DNA of 57,741 bases from a virus: positions 1 to 57,741 of the IMG/VR virus record IMGVR_UViG_3300042516_002128; one strand, written 5' to 3'. Shown here in pieces: positions 48,753 through 55,397 of this stretch (position 1 is its first letter; each line of letters starts with the position of its first letter). The notes below the pieces were generated by a model. That model saw only the letters and a list, made by a program, of their open reading frames with translations, ran no database searches and was not told the origin of the DNA. A program made the translations under genes and the position numbers.

Positions 48753-51596
48753 ATGGCAAATTCAAATAGAGTATTTGTGTCTCCAGGTGTGTACACATCG
48801 GAAAAAGATTTATCATTCGTAGCACAAAGTGTTGGGGTGAGTACATTGGGGTTAGTGGGTGAAACTTTAAGAGGTCCCGCTTTCGAACCAATTTTAATAA
48901 CAGATTTCGATGCGTTCAAATTATATTTTGGAGGTACATCACCTGAAAAAGATGGTAATAACAATCCAAAATATGAACTACCTTATGTTGCAAAAGCATA
49001 CCTTCAAGAATCTAATCAATTATTCGTAACAAGAATTCTTGGTTTAACAGGATATAAACCAGTTAAAACATTCGCGATTCAAACAATCGGTGGTGTTGAG
49101 GTTGGTTCATTAAGTGGAACCACATCAGGAACAACAATTCCATCAACAACAGGTATTACAGGTAGTACTTTCTACACTTTCTTATCAGATAAGAAAGCTT
49201 ATGATGGTAACACAATTACTGACTACATTGTTACAAACTTTAGTGGTAACACTTCAAGTAATAATAACGATTGGTTTGTTTTGGGTAATGTACCGTTTTC
49301 AGGAACATCAGGTTTAACTGGTACTGAGGTTATCTCACCATTGACAGGTTTGGACAATGCAAATAATTACAACTCAAAAGAGTGGTACAATACATTAGTT
49401 AATACGGCGGGTGATGAAGTTTACTCATACCTATTCGTTTATAATAGTGGAACAAGTAGATTCAATGTTACAGAATACACATATAATGCAACTACATATA
49501 GTGATTATGATGGTCAAGTTGTTGTTGCTTTCAGGTCAAGAGGTTCATACGCTGGTCAAACTTTAAATTTGGAAGTTACTGCGAACTCTAACTTTAATAT
49601 TTCTGGTTCAGATTTAGTGGTTAATCCATTAGCTGAATTTACACTTAATGTAACAGGTTCAACAAGTGGAGCTAAAACATTTACTTGTAGTTTAGATACG
49701 TCATCATCAAAATATGTTACAAAAGTTTTAGGTAATAGTGTGTATGATAAATCAAAAACTGATATTCCGATTTATGTTTATGAATCTTACCCAAATTATT
49801 TATTAAAAGCGTTTCAACAAGGTTATATTAGAGGTATCAGTTTAACTGAGGTATATAATACAGAAAACAATAACTTCTTAACAGAATGGGATACTCCAAT
49901 GTCACCGACTGTTGTTTCTGAAGTTAGAGGTGGTAACGTTGCAGATTTATTTGAAGTAATTACAATTTCTGACGGTGAGGGTGCTAACACACAACTTAAA
50001 ATTATGGTCATGAACATTGATATTGATACATATGAATTTGACCTTTTAGTTCGTGAATACTACGATACTGATGACAATATGGTTGTTCTTGAGAAATTTA
50101 CAAGATGTTCAATGAATCCGGATGTTCCGGGTTATATCGCTAAGAAAGTTGGTACATCAGATGGTGAATATGAATTGAATTCAAAATACATCATGTTGAA
50201 TATGGCTAGTAATCACCCAACAGATGCTTACCCTTCAGGATTCAAAGGTTTTGTGAATAACTCAAACTTTGGTGGTAGTACTGTAGGTTCTGTTATGTAC
50301 AAAACGGAGTACTATATTGCTGGTGATGTAACGGGATACAATTCTGATGGTTCACCAATTACAACTTCAGGTGACACAATTAGAAAAGTATGTTTAGGTT
50401 TCTCAACTCAATCAGGTTATGATGATGATTTGTTAAAATACAAAGGTAAGGCGGCAACAGATACAACTAAAGGTTTCCACTTATCAACAAACGCATCAAC
50501 AATTACAGGTACAACATATCTAACAACACCATACGATTTAGAAGGACAAACAGGAGCAGATAATTTCTTAACAAATATCAACAACCGTAAATTTACATTA
50601 GCATTATGTGGTGGATTTGATGGTTGGGATATCTATAGAAATGTAAGAACCTATGGAGATAGTTATATCTTCGGTAAGAAAACTTATGTTTCAGGTAACA
50701 CAGCTAATGGTGGTGTGTTCAGTACAGTAGCAACAAGTCCAAACTCTGACTACTATTCATACATTAAAGGTATTGATACTTTTGGTAACCCTGAAGCTGT
50801 TGATATCAACATATTCGCAACACCGGGTATTAATTTCTATGACCATAGTTCATTAACTTCTTACGCAATTGATATGGTTGAACAAGATAGAGCGGATTCA
50901 CTTTATGTAATTGGTTCACCAAACTACAGTACAGTTGATGAGGTGGTTGGAGCTTTAGATGGTGTGGCAATGGATACAAACTATTCGGCTACTTACTTCC
51001 CTTGGATTCAAATTAGAGATGTGGATAACGCAACTCAACTTTACATTCCACCAACAGGTGAGGTAGTAAGAAATATAGCGTTAACAGATAACGTATCATT
51101 CCCATGGTTCGCAGTCGCTGGTTATTCAAGAGGTTTGGTTAATTCAATTAAAGCAGTTAAGAAATTAACACTTGATGAAAGAGATGAACTTTATAAAAAC
51201 AGAATTAACCCAATTGCAACATTCTCTGATACTGGTACAATTATTTGGGGTAACAAAACACTTCAAGTAAGAGAATCAGCACTTGATAGAATTAACGTAA
51301 GAAGATTGTTATTAAGAGCAAGAAAATTAATTTCAGCAGTTGCAGTTAGATTGATATTTGAACAAAATGACGAACAAGTTCGTAATGAGTTCTTGAGATT
51401 AGTAAATCCAATATTAGACGCAATTAAGAGAGAAAGAGGATTATTTGATTTCCGTGTAACGGTTTCTAGTGACCCAGCTGATATAGATGCAAATACATTG
51501 AGAGGTAAAATCTTTATTAAACCTACTCGTTCACTTGAATTTATTGATGTTGAATTCATTATTACACCAACAGGGGCTTCGTTTGATAATATTTAA
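48753..51596 (+). CDS. 18: Tail sheath protein (T4 gp18-like)
   Basis: 947 residues, longer than T4 gp18 (659). The N-terminus VFVSPGVYTSEKDLSFVAQS and the C-terminal core (LQVRESALDRINVRRLLLRA, RLVNPILDAIKRERGLFDFR, TLRGKIFIKPTRSLEFIDVE) are typical of contractile sheath proteins. The extra length is in beta-rich, Ser/Thr/Gly-rich inserted domains (about 130-480), probably exposed on the tail surface. The sheath contracts to drive the tube through the cell envelope. The A-rich leader and C-ending codons fit high expression. Confidence 0.95.
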   Translation: MANSNRVFVSPGVYTSEKDLSFVAQSVGVSTLGLVGETLRGPAFEPILITDFDAFKLYFGGTSPEKDGNNNPKYELPYVAKAYLQESNQLFVTRILGLTGYKPVKTFAIQTIGGVEVGSLSGTTSGTTIPSTTGITGSTFYTFLSDKKAYDGNTITDYIVTNFSGNTSSNNNDWFVLGNVPFSGTSGLTGTEVISPLTGLDNANNYNSKEWYNTLVNTAGDEVYSYLFVYNSGTSRFNVTEYTYNATTYSDYDGQVVVAFRSRGSYAGQTLNLEVTANSNFNISGSDLVVNPLAEFTLNVTGSTSGAKTFTCSLDTSSSKYVTKVLGNSVYDKSKTDIPIYVYESYPNYLLKAFQQGYIRGISLTEVYNTENNNFLTEWDTPMSPTVVSEVRGGNVADLFEVITISDGEGANTQLKIMVMNIDIDTYEFDLLVREYYDTDDNMVVLEKFTRCSMNPDVPGYIAKKVGTSDGEYELNSKYIMLNMASNHPTDAYPSGFKGFVNNSNFGGSTVGSVMYKTEYYIAGDVTGYNSDGSPITTSGDTIRKVCLGFSTQSGYDDDLLKYKGKAATDTTKGFHLSTNASTITGTTYLTTPYDLEGQTGADNFLTNINNRKFTLALCGGFDGWDIYRNVRTYGDSYIFGKKTYVSGNTANGGVFSTVATSPNSDYYSYIKGIDTFGNPEAVDINIFATPGINFYDHSSLTSYAIDMVEQDRADSLYVIGSPNYSTVDEVVGALDGVAMDTNYSATYFPWIQIRDVDNATQLYIPPTGEVVRNIALTDNVSFPWFAVAGYSRGLVNSIKAVKKLTLDERDELYKNRINPIATFSDTGTIIWGNKTLQVRESALDRINVRRLLLRARKLISAVAVRLIFEQNDEQVRNEFLRLVNPILDAIKRERGLFDFRVTVSSDPADIDANTLRGKIFIKPTRSLEFIDVEFIITPTGASFDNI

Positions 51597-51612
51597 TAAA
51601 ATAAAATAAAAA

Positions 51613-51634
51613 GGGAAGGTGTAAAAACCTTCCC
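51613..51634 (+). terminator. Terminator-like hairpin after sheath gene
   Basis: GGGAAGG(T) / (A)CCTTCCC stem with an A-rich loop, 16 bases after the sheath stop. No T-run follows, so it may stabilise the 3' end rather than terminate strictly. Confidence 0.55.
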
Positions 51635-51690
51635 AACTTATATGTTCCACAAGAAACAAAAAAAGTATAAAAAAAATAAAATTATATTAC

Positions 51691-51803
51691 CCAGTATTTA
51701 TGCTCCAGTATACTAGAACTAGTATTTTATTATCTAGTAATCTTTTAACTAGTTTTAATAATCTAGTTAATTTATTTCTAGTACTGGATACTAGTATAGG
51801 AAA
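51691..51803 (+). repeat. Iteron-like array, eight direct repeats of 13-15 bases
   Basis: Units begin at 51691, 51705, 51719, 51734, 51749, 51763, 51778 and 51791. Each starts with C(C/T)AGT: two CCAGTAT, then CTAGTAT, CTAGTAA, CTAGTTT, CTAGTTA, CTAGTAC, CTAGTAT, followed by A/T-rich spacers. Successive spacing is 14, 14, 15, 15, 14, 15 and 13 bases. Another CTAG lies at 51713. The tetranucleotide is palindromic, so each unit can bind a dimer. Possible roles are an origin, an operator array or a packaging site. Confidence 0.8.
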
Positions 51804-51868
51804 AAATACGAAATTTTTTTGACATAATCAAGTATTTCGTAAAAAAAAATTATTTTTCAATAGTTGTA

Positions 51869-51876
51869 TATTTATA
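51869..51876 (+). promoter_or_regulatory. Putative late promoter element TATTTATA
   Basis: GTATATTTATAGGTAAGG, 40 bases before the tube ATG at 51917, downstream of the direct-repeat array. Confidence 0.5.
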
Positions 51877-51916
51877 GGTAAGGTAAATAAAAAAAAATTA
51901 AAAACAAAATATAGAC

Positions 51917-52405
51917 ATGGCAGATTTATTAATGAAAATGCCGGTTCCATACGAACCGAAAAGAGTTAACCGTTTCATACTTAGATTCCCTTCTTCATTG
52001 GGTATCAACGAATGGTATGTGGCATCAACGGCTAGACCAAGTGCAAAAATCAATTCAGTAGCAATACCATTCATCAATACATCAACTTATGTTGCTGGTA
52101 GATTCGAATGGAATGAACTAAGAGTAACATTTAAAGACCCAATTGGACCTTCAGCGTCACAAGCGTTGATGGAATGGTTCCGTTTACATGCGGAGTCTGT
52201 AACAGGTCGTATGGGTTACGCTGCTGGTTATAAGAAAGACATTGAATTGGAAATGTTAGACCCAACGGGTGTTGTTGTTGAGAAATGGATTCTTCAAGGT
52301 ACATTCTTAACTGACTTGAACTTCAACGAACTTGATTATTCAAGAGATGATATTGCAACTATCACAGCGTCTTTACGTATGGATAGATGTATTCAAGTTT
52401 ACTAA
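51917..52405 (+). CDS. 19: Tail tube protein (T4 gp19-like)
   Basis: 162 residues, matching the 163 of T4 gp19. Features include PYEPKRVNRFILRFPSSLGI, EWYVASTARPSAKINSVAIP, RFEWNELRVTFKDPIGPSAS, QALMEWFRLHAESVTGRMGY and YSRDDIATITASLRMDRC. It forms the hexameric rings of the inner tube. The A-rich leader and C-rich codons resemble the sheath gene. It stands between the repeat array and a perfect palindrome hairpin. Confidence 0.95.
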   Translation: MADLLMKMPVPYEPKRVNRFILRFPSSLGINEWYVASTARPSAKINSVAIPFINTSTYVAGRFEWNELRVTFKDPIGPSASQALMEWFRLHAESVTGRMGYAAGYKKDIELEMLDPTGVVVEKWILQGTFLTDLNFNELDYSRDDIATITASLRMDRCIQVY

Positions 52406-52449
52406 TTTTATTATCAGTATTTTAAGTTTTTTACCAAAATACAAATGTC

Positions 52450-52457
52450 TATTTATA
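52450..52457 (+). promoter_or_regulatory. Late-type element TATTTATA after tube gene
   Basis: GTCTATTTATATTATTAAGG lies just before the hairpin at 52466 and 83 bases before the next ATG. It may be coincidental; a TATAAATA in sense orientation at 52523-52530 lies closer to that gene. Confidence 0.3.
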
Positions 52458-52465
52458 TTATTAAG

Positions 52466-52485
52466 GGTCTTCCATATGGAAGACC
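52466..52485 (+). terminator. Perfect palindrome hairpin after tube gene
   Basis: GGTCTTCCATATGGAAGACC is fully self-complementary, with AA before and TTTACTTTTAT after. Probably a terminator or a processing hairpin for the abundant tube mRNA. Confidence 0.6.
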
Positions 52486-52540
52486 TTTACTTTTATATTG
52501 AAGTTTCGTAAATTGATATAGTTATAAATAAAACAAATTT

Positions 52541-53290
52541 ATGGAAGAATATAGAATTGACCCCACGATTGCATATGATGTCGTGGAATTACCTTCAAGA
52601 GGTATTTTTTACCCAAATAATAAAAAATCACTAAAGGTTTCTTATTTGACGGCTGCGGATGAAAATATTTTAGCGGCACCAAATTTAATTCAAACAAATT
52701 CAATTGTTACTGAACTATTAAAAAGAAAAATTTTGGACAGAGATTTTCCAATCGAAGATATGACTGAAGAAGATAAACAAACTGTTTTGATTTTTCTTAG
52801 AAATACCGCATTTGGTTCAGAATATAGTGTTACCTTAACCGACCCAAAAACTGATTTAGAATTTAAAGCTAATATTGATTTAAGTAGTTTAAATTTTAAA
52901 CCTTTTGATTTGGTTCCGGATAGTAATGGTGAATATCCATATTTTATGGAAAAATCTAAAATTGGTATTACTTTTAAATTTTTAACACCAAAACAAGAAA
53001 ATGAAATATCAGAAATTCAAAAAAGTTGGAATGGTAGTGGATATGCTCCAGTTATCACAAAACAATTAGAAATGATGATTAAATCTGTTGAGGGTAATAA
53101 AGACCAAATGAACATTAGAAACTTCATTGAAAAATTACCAATTAAAGATTCCCAAGACTTTAAAAAATATGTTTCAGAACATAGACCAGGTGTAGACCTT
53201 AAACAAACAACAAAAACCCCATCAGGAGAAGATATCCAATTTTATATTGGGTTTGGGGTTGAGTTTTTTCGCCCTTTCTACGGACTATAA
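52541..53290 (+). CDS. Tail assembly chaperone / T4-type baseplate protein (frame 0 product)
   Basis: 249 residues. It begins YRIDPTIAYDVVELPSRGIF, YPNNKKSLKVSYLTAADENI, LAAPNLIQTNSIVTELLKRK, the signature of the T4 baseplate hub-assembly family (gp26-related). It occupies the tail assembly chaperone slot, between tube and tape measure. The frame-0 end (GVEFFRPFYGL) is short and unlike the family, whereas the +1 frame immediately continues with a good family ending (see next entry). The rare codon CGC follows TTT TTT at the shift point. A long form of 292 residues is therefore expected besides this 249-residue form. Confidence 0.75.
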   Translation: MEEYRIDPTIAYDVVELPSRGIFYPNNKKSLKVSYLTAADENILAAPNLIQTNSIVTELLKRKILDRDFPIEDMTEEDKQTVLIFLRNTAFGSEYSVTLTDPKTDLEFKANIDLSSLNFKPFDLVPDSNGEYPYFMEKSKIGITFKFLTPKQENEISEIQKSWNGSGYAPVITKQLEMMIKSVEGNKDQMNIRNFIEKLPIKDSQDFKKYVSEHRPGVDLKQTTKTPSGEDIQFYIGFGVEFFRPFYGL

Positions 53291-53420
53291 GAAAAACCAA
53301 CTTTCAGAAATTTTATTCCTCGTTAAACGAGGATTCTCTTATGGGGACATAAATTCTATGCCAATTTATATAAGAAGATACTATATTGATTATATTTTGG
53401 AAATAGAAAACCAACAGTAA
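53271..53420 (+). CDS. C-terminal extension of tail chaperone, reached by +1 frameshift
   Basis: In the +1 frame, 49 codons follow TTT TTT (53264-53269) and end at TAA 53418-53420: ALSTDYKKNQLSEILFLVKR, GFSYGDINSMPIYIRRYYID, YILEIENQQ. The peptide is well ordered and resembles the short second part of phage tail chaperones (L-S-E-I-x-x-L, M-P-I-Y-x-R-R). The +1 frame opens upstream at 53196 without an ATG, so a separate start is unlikely. Slipping the P-site tRNA from TTT to TTC while CGC waits in the A site would make the fusion. An extra T from a homopolymer read error is the alternative. Confidence 0.65.
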   Translation, partial: ALSTDYKKNQLSEILFLVKRGFSYGDINSMPIYIRRYYIDYILEIENQQ

Positions 53421-53422
53421 TC

Positions 53423-53430
53423 TATTTATA
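53423..53430 (+). promoter_or_regulatory. Putative late promoter element TATTTATA, three bases from ATG
   Basis: TCTATTTATATGT then ATG at 53434, immediately after the frameshift stop at 53420. Confidence 0.6.
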
Positions 53431-53433
53431 TGT

Positions 53434-55350
53434 ATGGCAAAAGATTTATCAAAATTAGCGAAAACCGCAAGTATTTCTGAATTTGAACAAGAATGGTGCG
53501 CACAACAAACCCCTCCTATAACATACGGGGCCATGACTTCTACTGACCATACGAATGCGGGTGCCGCTTACAATTACTATAAAACATTTAAAGATAATGG
53601 TAGTAATAATAAAGAAGGTAGTTTTATGGGTAAGTTGGTCGGAGTTGCTGCAGATTTAGCTAAAACACAAGAAGTGGATAACTCATATTCTGGTATACAG
53701 GATTCTTATATTAAAGCTAATGAAGCGATTAGTTCCTTAATTAATTCGGAAGGTAAACTTAACGATGTAAAGGTAATTGGTTCCAATTTAATAAAAGGTA
53801 CATACGAAAGATTTTTAGGATATTTAACAGAACAAACCGAACTACTACATCAAGTCAATGAGGGAACTAGTTTAACGGGAAAACTATCTGAGGGTGTTAG
53901 AGAAGAATTAACTAATAGTAGTGTTCCTCTAATGAAATATAAGATAGGGTTTCAAGAAATTGTTACAGCATCTTTAGATTTAACAAAAACAACAAGTAAA
54001 TTTAATTTAATTAATAGTGAAACATGGGACAAAGTTGGACAATCAGCTAAAGCATATGTTGGGACATTATCAGATTTAACAGCAATGTTACCTGCTTTTG
54101 AAAAAATTGGTTATGGTGCTAGTGATACTGCAAAACAAATTCAAATTTCAGGTCAAAGAATGATGAAACTTGGTTTAGATTCTAAATCAATGTTAAAAGA
54201 AGTTGGTGGAAGTTTAGATAAAATTAATCAATACGGATTTAAAGATGGTGTCCAAGGTTTGGCTAATATGGTGACCAAAGCAAAGGAATTTAGAATGTCA
54301 ATGGAAGAGACTTTCACAATTGCAAATAAAGTTATGGACCCAGAGGGTGCAATTGATATGGCGGCTAATTTACAGGCAATAGGTGGTGCGATTGGTGATT
54401 TGGGAGACCCATTAAAAATGATGTATATGGCCACAAATAATGTAGAGGGTATACAAGACGCATTGATTGGTGCTGCTCAATCTTTAGCGACATTTAATAA
54501 AGAAGGGGGTAAATTTGAAATAACCGGTATTAATATTAGGAAAGCCAAAGCAATGGCTGACCAAATGGGTATTTCATATAAGGAACTAACTCAAGGAGCG
54601 GTAGCTGCGGCTGAAAGGTCATCAGCGGCTATGTCAATGTTATCGAATGGATTAAAATTGGATAAAGACCAAACAGACTTAATTACTAACCTCGCCCATA
54701 TGAAAGATGGTAAAATGGTAATGGAAGTTCAAGGAGATAAAATGAGGGAAATACTTGGTCTTAAAAAGGATGTTAAAGAAGTTGCATTAGAGGAATTAAC
54801 ACAATCACAAGCGGAGTCTTTAGCTGAATATCAAAAAAGAGAATCTGAAAAAACACCTGAAGATATTATTAGGGGACAAGCAACCAACATTGAATTAGTA
54901 ACAAGGGATGTAAATTATATTTTAAGACTATTAACTGTTGAGTCCGGAAAAGCCGGAAAAAACACAATGAAAGCGTTGGGTGTTGATTTTGATGTTATTT
55001 CAGGTGAATCAAAAAAAATGAGAGAGTCAGCAAAAGGATATGTCCAAGCGGCATCCGATGACGTTAACTCAAAGTTAAACACAGTAATTACAGATAAAAA
55101 GGCAAAAGTAGATGGTGTCACATCAAAAGGTGCCGATGTTAATACCCCCCCTGATAAAAATAATGAAAACCTTACATCAAATAATAATCAGAATAAAGAT
55201 AGTACACTTAGTATTAACTTCAAGTCAGATGTTAACATGAATAAATTAGCGGGTGGATTATTAGAAATGCCAGGATGGAGTCAAAGTATAATGGATGCGT
55301 TGAACCCAAATGAATATAATGGACCGTTTACCACAATTAAAAGAGTATAA
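53434..55350 (+). CDS. Tape measure protein candidate
   Basis: 638 residues, close to T4 gp29 (590). It is mostly helical, with repeated hydrophobic helices typical of tape measures (LVGVAADLAKTQEVDNSYSG, AYVGTLSDLTAMLPAFEKIG, GLANMVTKAKEFRMSMEETF, MDPEGAIDMAANLQAIGGAI, GVAAAERSSAAMSM-like). It directly follows the tail chaperone gene, the normal place for a tape measure. It sets tail length and occupies the tube lumen. The C-terminal 100 residues are linker-rich (SKGADVNTPPDKNNENLTSN) and may bind the baseplate hub. A signal peptide is absent. Confidence 0.75.
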   Translation: MAKDLSKLAKTASISEFEQEWCAQQTPPITYGAMTSTDHTNAGAAYNYYKTFKDNGSNNKEGSFMGKLVGVAADLAKTQEVDNSYSGIQDSYIKANEAISSLINSEGKLNDVKVIGSNLIKGTYERFLGYLTEQTELLHQVNEGTSLTGKLSEGVREELTNSSVPLMKYKIGFQEIVTASLDLTKTTSKFNLINSETWDKVGQSAKAYVGTLSDLTAMLPAFEKIGYGASDTAKQIQISGQRMMKLGLDSKSMLKEVGGSLDKINQYGFKDGVQGLANMVTKAKEFRMSMEETFTIANKVMDPEGAIDMAANLQAIGGAIGDLGDPLKMMYMATNNVEGIQDALIGAAQSLATFNKEGGKFEITGINIRKAKAMADQMGISYKELTQGAVAAAERSSAAMSMLSNGLKLDKDQTDLITNLAHMKDGKMVMEVQGDKMREILGLKKDVKEVALEELTQSQAESLAEYQKRESEKTPEDIIRGQATNIELVTRDVNYILRLLTVESGKAGKNTMKALGVDFDVISGESKKMRESAKGYVQAASDDVNSKLNTVITDKKAKVDGVTSKGADVNTPPDKNNENLTSNNNQNKDSTLSINFKSDVNMNKLAGGLLEMPGWSQSIMDALNPNEYNGPFTTIKRV

Positions 55351-55376
55351 TAATAATATAGAAATTAAAAAACATC

Positions 55377-55384
55377 TATTTATA
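55377..55384 (+). promoter_or_regulatory. Putative late promoter element TATTTATA
   Basis: CATCTATTTATAAAGTAAAAC, 13 bases before the ATG at 55398. Confidence 0.55.
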
Positions 55385-55397
55385 AAGTAAAACATAA

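Larger units (their letters stand above)
51635..51916 (+). other. Non-coding region between sheath and tube genes
   Basis: The full gap between 51596 and 51916 is the longest in the window (320 bases). It holds, in order, the hairpin at 51613, the CTAG/CCAG direct-repeat array at 51691-51803, an A/T-rich stretch, and the late element at 51869. No open reading frame of credible size is present. Confidence 0.8.

Noticed and set aside
51691-51803. CRISPR array or tRNA-like structure
   Set aside because: Units are only 13-15 bases with no spacer diversity, and no cloverleaf can be drawn.
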